Shown in pieces: positions 38,301 through 47,948 of a stretch of DNA of 64,000 nucleotides. Positions within the stretch are counted from its first letter, which is position 1, and each line of letters starts with the position of its first letter. Source of the DNA: Calonectria ilicicola (taxonomy: Eukaryota > Ascomycota > Sordariomycetes > Hypocreales > Nectriaceae); contig CP085828.1 in assembly GCA_020809705.1 (NCBI GenBank), forward strand, positions 1,922,001-1,986,000, in the 5' to 3' direction. The notes under the pieces are model-generated. The model saw only the letters and a list, made by a program, of their open reading frames with translations. It did not search any database and had not been told where the DNA came from. The position numbers and the translations under genes were made by a program.

Positions 38301-40331
38301 GCACCGTCGACGATCCATTTGACGTGTATTCGCTCGATACAACCGCTCATCCCCTAGCACACTCAAACGGGATGCCCCGATGCCCGAGAAGTAGGCGACT
38401 TTCGCACTCAGTGACTTTGGCTTCTCTCCCACGAGCAAGAAAAGAATCCTATTAGATTTGGCCTAGATAATCATTACCATAAGAGCACTTCCTTGGCGTA
38501 TCTGAGGTTGAGAATAATATCGCATCACACCTCTCAGTTATGATGAAATGTATTTCGCGTTGCTACCCGCTCTGGTTTCCATGTCTGTACATCGATCCTT
38601 GTTCCATTAACTTTCTCACTGTCAGCAATCCCACTCCGAGGACATAAAATTTCCTTTAATTAGAAGGTGAACAGGTACTCTAAGAATTGGAAATTACTGC
38701 CTAGACCCATTCCAAGCTCTAGCCAGCCCTTGAATTCCCAAAGCCCATTGCAGGAGCCCCTTGTTTGAGCCCCTTGCTTTTACCGCCTAGGTTGGCTCCA
38801 GATGATTGCGAGAAATAATTAGCAGTCTATTGCACATACGTATGCACCTACCTTTAAAACTCGAGGCGAAGGATAGGCCTGTAGATTGAACTGTTACAAT
38901 TTTCAAGTGTAACTTAGAGTACAAGAGTCAACACCAGCAAACACTCGTTACGCGTCTGGTCGCTACACAATTGGGTCTTATCTTGCAATCCGAGAGCAAA
39001 TCGATTAGTTATCTCTAAAATCATCGATTATCTGCGTTACCTTCGAATTGACAGTGGAGACAGGCGTCTGGTGAGATGAGATGTCATTTTGTTTTACCAT
39101 TCAAGATATATCCTCAAGTCCAACCAGGCTTGGTCAGGAAAGTATGGTCATCTCTTTCCTACAACCTGGGATCTCATAGGTATACGGACAAATATCTTCA
39201 TGTCGTCTAGGCAATTTAGTCGCGTAGTTCAATCGAATCATTTGGTAGAATAGCACATTAGTAAAGAGTTTTGAGCCCTGATTCTCCGGAGACAAAGTGT
39301 TATTTCGTCGATTTAGCATTGATTTCTTGTCATATTAAAGATCAATCGTGTATTGTTATGGTTTTATACGGCATTAAGATTGTCCTATTTCGTAAACTTT
39401 GGACATTATCCTGCACCTGTCATTAAATCGCCGTTTTTATGCAGGGTGCTTCCATACGCTGATGGAGAGATTGTATATATCACGTTTGTATACGCTATTA
39501 GATCAAATGAGTATCAATGCCAAAGAATCGAAGAGACCTTTCGCGCATAACACGTTGAGAACAAACACTAATGAATCAAGCCATCGGGAGAGGGAGATTT
39601 GTTGATGGATACTTGGCATAGAGTGTTCATATTCACTTTTGTTCTAGTACTCGAGTTCAGCGGTGCAATATGTTTATATGTCGCAGGATCTGTTGAAAGC
39701 TAGTCGCAAACGTTTATGGCAGTGTCGGATAATCATCTCGATGGGTATGCGTCGGGCGGCATGCACTGAAATGTATTTTTAATCTACCATCATTTATATT
39801 CAAGACTAGAATAATCAATGATTTGAGAGCACCAAAGACAATTCGCACTGTTCATTTGAAGTGAACAGATCTTATTAAAAAGCTCCTCTTGTGAAATAGG
39901 GGTTGGACCCGGCATTTCTGTATTAAGAAGCATGAAACTAGTGGAACCAAGCCCAAACCTTTGAGAAAAACCTATGTGATTGTATTTCAGGTATGCAGGA
40001 GCCCAGAAGTAGCAAGGATAGTTAAGCTAAGGAATTGTCACATTCCTTTTATTCATAGATGCTAATCGTATGTCATACTTTTAGCACTGACTCCATAAGG
40101 TGTATAAAAAAAAAAAAACCACCGCAGCCCAGAAGCAGGCACACGATGATAGATACCGATGCCCTTTCAAAATAGCATTTTGCAAGTAGTATACATACGC
40201 GGTGTCAACACGTCAACAACACCTTTCAAGCACTATCATACACCCGAGAAGAAACCATAGTCGAAACATTGTACACAAGTACCCTTCATCACATCTGTAC
40301 TGTCGTTATCCGTTTTAGTTTGGGCAAAACA
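29305..40331. other. 11-kb gene desert downstream of cre1
   Basis: It begins with the cre1 3' flank, with T-rich tracts near 29538 and 29850. The rest carries no gene I can support. Open frames of 60-180 codons occur in all frames, many over C- or G-rich low-complexity runs (30440-30720, 33600-34200), and none shows a family signature. From about 38100 to 40130 the DNA turns AT-rich (separate entry). The final ~200 bp are 3' flank of TIM21. No tRNA, 5S rRNA or transposon was recognised. Confidence 0.5.
38100..40130. other. Second AT-rich island, possible decayed repeat
   Basis: An abrupt change to AT-rich, CpG-poor DNA with no open frame above ~80 codons. It begins just before a short run of hexamer-like variants, CTGTGA/TGCAAC (38226-38280), and ends before an A12 run at about 40109. 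It resembles the island at 12720-14560 in character, but I saw no obvious shared sequence. A repeat relic altered by repeat-induced point mutation is one explanation; it cannot be tested without dinucleotide counts. Confidence 0.4.
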
Positions 40332-41186
40332 TCAGCCCCATTTCACGCCAAAGAAACTAAATCCCTTCCCGGAGCCTGAAGAAGATGTTGCATCGTTCTC
40401 CAGATAGATTCTGTCATGACCCTTAATGTCTATGAAAAGGTATTTATAAAGATAGTCGCTCTGGCCACGGTGCTTGATCATGTGCAATTGAACAACACCT
40501 TGGTTTCGAGATCCCTCGACCTATGATAATTAGAACAAATGTAATTAAGCCATTGTCAGTTCAGGGATCTCACATAGAAGTGCATAATCAGATGCTGGTG
40601 TCCTTGGGGATCGGTCTTCTCGGAGGAGCTACGATAATTAGAAACGATAAAATAAAAAATATGCAATAAATCCATTCACTTACGCAACAGGGCGTGCTCT
40701 CCTCCACTTGTTGAATGTCTCGTCGCCGTGCGCAGTAATGGTCTTGGGGTCGCCTAGCAACTCGATGCATCGCGGATCCTCCTTGACCTTGTCAACGGCA
40801 CGGTTAAACTGTGATATTTTGCTGTCGGGAGAAAAAACATCGGTCCACAGAAAGTATCCAACGCCGCCCTACCAAGGTTAGATTGGTGTTGCGAGTGCGC
40901 CGGCAAAACGTACTGTGAGCACGACACCAACAAGAATCATGCCGAAGTTGAAGCTCTGCTGGGTGGCCCGGGCAGCTTTCTCTGCGGCAGAGAGCTCGCT
41001 CCATGGCACAAAGCCATCGTCGTTGAAGGGGGTGACGGCTCTCGTTCGACGTTTTGGACCCTGTGGCGTGGCGCCGGAGCTGGTCTGGGTGGAATAGTGG
41101 CGTGGGACAATGAGGGTTCGGAGGGTGGGAGGGAAGCCGAGGAGAGCCGTCGGGCGGGCTGCAATGAGAGAATTGGATGGCCTCAT
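40332..41186 (-). CDS. tim21: TIM21, mitochondrial inner-membrane presequence translocase subunit (4 exons, 233 aa)
   Basis: Exons are 41186-40914, 40868-40684, 40628-40574 and 40520-40332; phases 0, 2 and 0 agree. The N-terminus is rich in Arg/Ser/Leu without acidic residues for about 55 residues, a matrix-targeting presequence. A single membrane helix lies at ~80-100 (FGMILVGVVLTGGVGYFLW), split by intron 1. The intermembrane-space domain follows, with the conserved FNRAVDKVKEDPRC segment and the RVYL-like IYLENDATSS near the end. TIM21 couples the TIM23 channel to TOM and to respiratory chain complexes. Length and order match fungal orthologues. Its start lies 382 bp from the GLO3 start on the other strand. 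Confidence 0.95.
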
Positions 41187-41568
41187 GTTGATGACGACGA
41201 ATTCACCACGGCCATGGTACCGAGACTAAAAATATCCTGGCAATGGCACTGGCTCAGAAGCTTGGCGATAGCAACGGGCGATGCCGCGCTGTAGACCCGG
41301 GCTCTGCTTCACAATTGCTTGCATGCACACCGCCTTGGGCAGAACGCAACGTGGGGATCATCCGTCACCCGATCCGGAATAGCGCCATTCGAAATGCCAG
41401 ATGTATGCCACTTTACTGCCCACTCCTCTCGATGGAACTCCTGAGTCTAAACATACCGCACCCAACTTTACCCAGCCTTACGAGCCACCGTGTTTCCCTG
41501 CCACAACACCGCATCGATCCCACAACATCCCACACGCTACTGCAACTGACAGCCCGACCACCACCAAC
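41187..41568. promoter_or_regulatory. Shared divergent promoter of TIM21 and GLO3
   Basis: The 382 bp between the two start codons must contain both promoters and leaders. The GLO3 side (about 41405-41565) is C/T- and CCACA-rich with the start context CCAACATG. No TATA box stands out. Co-regulation of the two genes is possible but not shown. Confidence 0.6.
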
Positions 41569-43278
41569 ATGAGCGCCCCCCTCGCGACGAAGCAGCAGTC
41601 GCTGAAGATCTTTGAGAAGCTGAAGACGAAGCAGGCGAACAAGGTGGGTTGGATGGAATCTCGGTTTGATGTTGATGGTTGCGCACTCGCACCGTCATGG
41701 CAGAATTGACAGCGCTGACTTTTTGTGCCTCGTCTCCCCCAGATCTGCTTCGACTGCGGCCAAAAGCACCCAACCTGGACGTCGGTGCCCTTCGGTATCT
41801 ATCTATGCCTGGACTGCTCCTCGAATCACCGAAACTTGGGTGTCCACATCTCCTTTGTGCGATCAACAAACCTCGACCGTATGTGATTGATGCAATGTCT
41901 CTTTCGTCGCACTCAATACTAACCCGGTTGCGCAGAGTGGCAATGGGACCAGCTCCGTATGATGAAGGTTGGTGGCAATGAGTCTGCCACCAAGTTCTTC
42001 CAGCAGAATGGCGGCACCGCCGCCCTCAACAGCAAGGATGCCAAGACAAAGTACCAGTCCAATGCTGCTACCAAGTACAAGGACGAGCTTAAGCGACGGG
42101 CTGCCCGTGATGCTCAGGAGTACGTGGCTTGTTGTGGAACCCCTGCGCAAAAATAGACTAACAGTTGTTCAGATACCCCAACGAAGTCGTAATTACTGAC
42201 GGTGCCGACGACGGTTCTGCGACCCCTGCTGGCGAGCCCGACGACGATTTCTTCTCTTCCTGGGACAAGCCCGCCATCAAGAAGCCTACTCCTCCTGTCT
42301 CACGAACCGCGACCCCCCCTGTCGTCGGACGCACCCCTTCTCCTTTCCTCAACGCTGGAAACGGCAAGGACATTGCGCGCACCTCTTCTCCTCTTGCTAA
42401 GACCGCCACTGGCGAGACCAAGCCCGCAAGCCGAATTACTACCTCAGCTGCTCTGCGCAAGACTACCACTGGCCCCCGCAAGGCCAACGTCCTAGGCGCC
42501 AAGAAGACTACCGCTAAGTTGGGTGTTAAGAAGGTTACAGGCGATGTCATTGACTTCGATGAGGCCGAGAAGAAGGCAAAGGAGGAGGCAGACCGTATCG
42601 CGAAACTTGGCTATGACCCTGATGCTGAGGAGGAAAAGGCCGCCAAGGACTCCGGCTCTGGTGCTGGAGCTAGCATTATTTCGCCAACTCCCGTCAGCCC
42701 CAGCCGAAACATCTCATCGCATACTCGCCAGAAGTCAGAAGCCGAAGTGGAGCGATTGGGCATGGGAATGGGACGATTGGGTTTTGGACAGATTGGTGGA
42801 CCCAAGGCCGCTGCTGCCCCCAAGAAGAGTGCCGGTGGATTCGGTTCCGTTGGACCTGTCAAGGCTGAAGGTGAGTTATTACAGCCAGTTTTCATTTCAT
42901 TTTTTTTTTTTTCAAGACATACATACTAATTCATCTCTAGACGACTCGCAGACTTATGCTCGAGACAAATTCGGAGGCCAAAAGGGTATTTCGTCAGATG
43001 AGTTCTTCGGCAAGGGTGCCTTCGACCCAAGTGCCCAGGCCGAGGCCAAGACGCGACTTCAGGGATTCGAGGGTGCAACTGCCATCTCATCAAACGCCTA
43101 CTTTGGTCGACCGGAGGAGGAGCCCGAGGAGGAGTATGGCGATCTCGAATCGGCTGCCAAGGACTTTGTGCGCAAGTTTGGTATCACTGCTGCCGATGAT
43201 ATCGACAACCTGAGCGCCATCGTTGGCGAGGGTGCCACTCGGCTCCAGGGAGCCATCCGATCCTATCTCGGAAACTAA
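41569..43278 (+). CDS. glo3: GLO3-type ADP-ribosylation factor GTPase-activating protein (5 exons, 476 aa)
   Basis: Exons are 41569-41643, 41743-41878, 41936-42119, 42173-42870 and 42941-43278. The ArfGAP zinc finger is CX2CX16CX2C (Cys27, 30, 47, 50) with the catalytic arginine finger at Arg55 in SSNHRNLG. A Ser/Thr/Pro- and Lys-rich middle (~140-330) precedes the Glo3 motif region, with ISSDEFFG and ISSNAYFG repeats and an amphipathic C-terminus ending IRSYLGN. Glo3 (ARFGAP2/3 in animals) stimulates Arf1 GTP hydrolysis on COPI vesicles in Golgi-to-ER retrograde transport. The family match is clear along the full length. Intron 4 (42871-42940) contains a T13 run. Confidence 0.96.
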
Positions 43279-43739
43279 TTGGGGCTACAGGCCCAGTGGG
43301 AGAGAGCAGAGAAGAAGCACGACGACGCCAGGCCTCAGGAGCGAAATATCGAATCGAGGGGAAAGGGTCAGACGTGGGCTCAGCTATGGACTTGAGCCCT
43401 CGTTGAAGCCCCTGGCACGAATTTCCTCGACATGAAATTAGGGGCGGGGGATGCTTTTGGGTTCTGGCGTATATGTTAATATCAAAGTTGGCTGTGTTGG
43501 TTAGTATGGAATAGACTTTTATTCTTCGCGTTCACGTCAAAAGAGAAGAAAGATTGTTCACAAGAGGCGCATGATGGAAGAAGCGTTGACAAGAGATGAA
43601 AATTAATTTATGCTTAAAAATTTATCATGCTCGTCTCGATAGTGCGTGAAATGCCAGAGTTTAAAAGAAAAAAAATATAGAATCAGGGCTTTCGTAGTCT
43701 ACAAGGTATCTCACATAGGTCATAGGCAGGGGTTTTTAT
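43279..43739. other. Convergent 3' regions of GLO3 and nitronate monooxygenase
   Basis: 461 bp between two stop codons on opposite strands, A/T-rich from about 43500. It should hold both polyadenylation regions. Nothing else was seen. Confidence 0.6.
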
Positions 43740-45104
43740 CTACAGCTTAGCAATCATCTTGTTGCCCTTCTGCAGCCATGACACGGCATCGTCCACGAAC
43801 TCGTCCACGACTCCCTTGGCTGACTTTTGCTCGTTGACAACAGCAGCGCACTTGCCCATGAGGAAGGGACGGAACTTGTCCAGGGCATCATCAGCGGCGT
43901 CGTCGTCGAGCTTGTCGAGGTCGGCCTCGTAGGGGATGGTACCCTTGGATGTGAGCTCCTTGATCTCGGCCTGGCGGTTGACCTCCCAGTTGTTGATGTA
44001 CTCGTTGTTGCGCACACGCATGGGGCGGCCGGTGAAGATGATGGTTCGGATGTTGTCGTCGTGGCCAGCAGTCTGGACGGCATCCTTGTGGGCCTTGGGG
44101 GCGCCGGCCTCGTCGGTGAGGATGAAGCGGGTGCCGACCCAGACGGCGCCGGCGCCCATCATGAGGGAGGCAGCGAGAAGCTGGCCGTTGTGAATACCAC
44201 CAGCGGCAATGACCTGGACGGGGCCGCCGGTGAGGGGGGACTTGTGCTTGTTGCAGATCTCGACGACGGCGGGGATCAGGACGGTCGTGGGGATGTCGCC
44301 AGTGTGGCCACCACCCTCACCACCCTGGGCGCAGATGATGTCGACGCCGAGGTCGAGGCACTTCTGGACGTGCTTGACATGGCCGATCATGTTCATGTAG
44401 ACGATGCCATGCTTGTGGAGCTTGTCGACGACAGCCTTGGGGGGGACACCGACGGCGGAGACGAAGAGCTTGGCGCCCTCCTCGATGATGATGTCGACGA
44501 GCTCACCGAGCTTTCCCTTGGTGTAATCGTAGCTGAAAAGAAGCGTGTTAGCCGCGAACGAGAACGAGGTCCCATGATGGAATGATGCGACTAGCGGGGA
44601 GTGGTTATGCTGGCATGTGATTGTCGATGCGCAAAGCGGCTAAGCTTTGGCTGGAACACGGCCAAGATGTGGGGGCGGTGGAATGTGGGGGACAAGGGGC
44701 GGAGTACTGGGGGAGCACTGGGGGAGACGAACTTGGTCTTGCGAGCACTACCTCCAACCTGAGGGAGGAGCAGATCGACGCCGAAGGGAGCGTTCTTGTC
44801 GTCGAGGTAGCTCTTGAGCTCGGCGATTTGCTCGCGCAGCATCTCGGGGGTGTAGCCGACACCGCCGATGACACCCAGGCCGCCGGCGTTGGTAACGGCA
44901 GCGGCGAGCTTGGGGCCAGCAGCCACGTTCATGCCAGCGAGGAGCACGGGGTGCTTGATCTTGAAAAGATCAGTGATGGGGGTGCGGAGCTTCTCTGTTC
45001 AGACACACGAGGGCCGGTTAGCGACACACATACACACATACGGGATTCGCAAAGCAGGGCGAGGGGAGTGAGGAGGATGTGGGCGACGTACGAGGAGATG
45101 CCAT
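43740..45104 (-). CDS. Nitronate monooxygenase (2-nitropropane dioxygenase family), peroxisomal AKL end (3 exons, 355 aa)
   Basis: Exons are 45104-45092 (13 nt), 44994-44733 and 44532-43740. The protein is a TIM barrel of the nitronate monooxygenase family: VLLAGMNVAAGPKLAAAV (21-38), GGLGVIGGVGYTPEML, then the FMN-site GGEGGGHTGDI (162-172) with the conserved His168. AAGGIHNGQ and GAGAVWVGTRF form the phosphate-binding segment. Family enzymes use FMN and O2 to oxidise toxic alkyl nitronates such as propionate 3-nitronate to aldehydes and nitrite. The last three residues, AKL, fit a type-1 peroxisomal targeting signal. The tiny first exon is needed because the long open frame lacks an early Met. 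Long antisense frames across it are shadows. Confidence 0.93.
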
Positions 45105-46234
45105 TGTGATGAATGCGGATGTGATGGACTTGAGAGACAGGCAGGCAGTGATGACGATGCTTCTTTCAGTTGAGACGCTCAAAAAAATCAGTTACTCCCA
45201 AAGACGAGTACAGACAGACGGGGCCCAGAAAAAGAAAGCTGAGGTACAGGTGTGATGGATGTGCAGAGACAAGAATTGCGAGGCGGTTGGGTCAAGGTTA
45301 TATGAATGAAAAACAAAAGCCCATCAGCTGAGTCGCCGCCGCCTTGTCCTTGAGTTTGGACGCACGCTCAACCACATGCCGAGGCACAGGTGCGGTCCCC
45401 TCTGGAGGCGGAGAGCGTTGCCGCAAAAGGTTTAGCGGCCCGCGCCTGGGACCTCCCTGAAGCAGGAAACCTGGGGAAGATGCCGAGGGACAATGCTCTC
45501 TTACGTTTTCTGCCATTGGTTCCCCGGCCTCCCTTCGGATTCCAAAGTCGGGGAACGTCCTAAAGAGATTCATTGGGAAGAGGGTGGTCATATTGTCTCG
45601 AGCTGGGGGGGGGTTCCGCTTATCGCCGAGGTCACGGCTGCTGACATGGCTGCGAAGGTGAATCAATCAGAGCCAGAGAAGTGCTGACTCGCCCGGCCGT
45701 TTTGACTTAATCCACAACCATCACATACCTCGTCAGAGACAGGAGTCTCCGGGGGTCTCGACGGTTTTTTTTTTTTTTAATTTCTAATCGTGGTTGAGCG
45801 TGGAGTCTAAGTCATGGCTGGGAAAGGCATGTGTTCATACGCCATGGCCTGATTCCTAGTCCCGTGACAGCGCTCATGACAACCATGGATCAAATCATGA
45901 CGAAACCTGTCTGTCGTTTCACCAGCCTTGCACGAGCCCAATTACTTGTAGATGGTTTCCAGTTCTCTATTGGTTTAGACTATTGTTTATTTTATTATGA
46001 TTCTTCTTCTTTGTTTTCTCTCTAGCTTCTCATCTACCAACTCAAGCATGCATCCAATATGGATTTACAACACGCCATAATAACCTCCGCTCCATCCGCA
46101 TCCCACCGCTCGCTACGCCCACCCCACTCGTTTGTCTATCGCAAATTTTCGCAACCTCCATCCATCAACTCATCCACATCGTCATTCAACGTCACCAGCC
46201 TCAAGGCACATCATGTAAAGGGGAGAGGTGCAAA
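45105..46234. other. Divergent intergenic region between nitronate monooxygenase and FOL1
   Basis: 1.13 kb containing both promoters. Contents include a T14 run at about 45765-45778, A/T-rich DNA at 45980-46030, and a C/T-rich leader with CATCC repeats before the FOL1 start. No coding region is supported; an open frame at 45298-45666 on the minus strand has no recognisable content. Confidence 0.5.
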
Positions 46235-47948
46235 ATGAGGCGCTCATTTCCATCCAGACATATTATACGCCGCATTGGCGCCTCACGGCCCAATTGCAAT
46301 CCAGCATCCTACTCATGGCGCCCCCTCACAGCGCGATGCGTGTCGACATCATCCCCGCTACGTTCACAACGCCTGCCCTTGACTTCGACTGCGCGGCCTC
46401 AGTTCCATGCTTGCAGCGCTGTGCCCGGCCTGAAGCACTCTGCTTGTGGCTGTGCATGTGCTTGTGGGAGCAGCAGGCCCCGCAAGAAGACGGCATACAT
46501 TGCCCTAGGGAGTAACTTGGGTGATCGTGTTGCCGAGATCGAGCGGGCTTGCACCGAAATGGACAAACGTGGGATCAAGGTCAAGCGCACTAGCAGCCTG
46601 TGGGAAACGGAACCAATGTATGTTACGGATCAGGATCGCTTTGTCAATGGCGCTTGCGAGGTAGGTTTTCGGCGCAGTTCATCCATGAGAGTGCTTCGCC
46701 CTGACTTGATGTGACAGGTTGAAACTGAACTGGAGCCCTTGGCTCTGCTCGATGAACTCCAGGCCATTGAGAATGAGATGGGCCGAAAGAAGATTATTGA
46801 CAAAGGTCCTCGCAACATTGACCTAGATATTCTCCTCTATGGAGATGAAAAAGTGAGCCACGAACGATTGACGGTCCCCCATGCTGGCGTACTAGAAAGA
46901 GAGTTTGTCTTGCGGCCCTTGGCAGAGTATGTGCCCTTATTTCCGTCATATCAAGACTCAGTCTCTAACACCCAACAGGCTCACCCCAGCTCAATCACTT
47001 GATCCCTCCAAGCCATGGAAGCTCATTCAGGACTACCTAAACGAGCTTCCTGTCGGCGAGCCAATGTCTTCCATGACGCCCATGTCCACCACTTCATCCC
47101 CATTGACAGCACTTGCAAGCAATAGGAAAACACAAGTCATGGGTATTCTCAATGTGACTCCAGATTCCTTCTCTGATGGTGGAGTTCACAACTCTGCAAA
47201 CATCAAAGAGACGATACTCAACATGGTTCGCAACGGCACGTCGATAATTGACGTTGGTGGGCAGTCCACAGCCCCTGGCCGCGAGCAATCTACAGCCGAA
47301 GAGGAAGCTGCCCGAGTCATCCCAGCCATAAAGTTGATCCGGTCTCTACCAGAGAGCCGTGATATCGTGATTAGTGTCGACACATATCGTGCCTCCGTGG
47401 CCGAGGAAGCCATTGCCAACGGCGCCGATATTATCAATGACGTTTCCGCCGGCCTCCTCGACCCGGACATGTTTTCTACCGTTGCCCGCTTGCAAAAGAC
47501 GATTTGTCTGATGCACATGCGCGGCACCCCTGAGACCATGAACACACTGACATCCTATCCAGAGGGACTTATCCCTACTGTCGCCTCGGAGCTCCTCGAA
47601 CGCATTGCCGCTGCCGAAGCCGCTGGCATCCGACGCTGGCGCATCATGCTTGACCCTGGCATTGGCTTCGCCAAAACAACCGAACAGAATCTCGAGCTTC
47701 TCCGCCGTCTTGACGAACTGCGCTACTGGCCAGGCCTCGAGGGTCTTCCATGGCTCATCGGGTCGAGCCGCAAGACTTTCGTCGGCAAGATCACGGGCGT
47801 CGAGGAGCCAGCCAAGCGGACGTGGGGCACCGCCGCGACCGTCGCCGCGGCCGTACAGGGCGGTGCCGACATAGTCCGCGTGCATGATACGGCCGAGATG
47901 GCAGCCGTGGTCAAGATGTCAGATGCCATCTGGAGGGCGACGTCGTAA
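46235..47948 (+). CDS. fol1: Bifunctional folate enzyme HPPK-DHPS, mitochondrial (3 exons, 534 aa)
   Basis: Exons are 46235-46660, 46718-46926 and 46979-47948. Residues 1-~85 are Arg/Ser-rich without acidic residues, a mitochondrial presequence, and include a CGCACAC cluster at 71-77. The HPPK domain (~86-212) has YIALGSNLGDR and GPRNIDLDILLYGD. The DHPS domain (~263-532) has MGILNVTPDSFSDGG, DVGGQSTAPG (303-312), SVDTYRA, LMHMRGTP, LDPGIGFAK and LIGSSRKTF. It catalyses pyrophosphorylation of hydroxymethyl-dihydropterin and its condensation with p-aminobenzoate. The dihydroneopterin aldolase domain present in yeast Fol1 is absent, so that step must be encoded elsewhere. In the sulfonamide-site loop the Arg of the bacterial STRP motif is Ala310. 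Confidence 0.96.

Noticed and set aside
43827..44585. 252-codon plus-strand ORF
   Set aside because: Shadow of the nitronate monooxygenase exon; Gly/Val/Asp-rich composition is a frame artefact.
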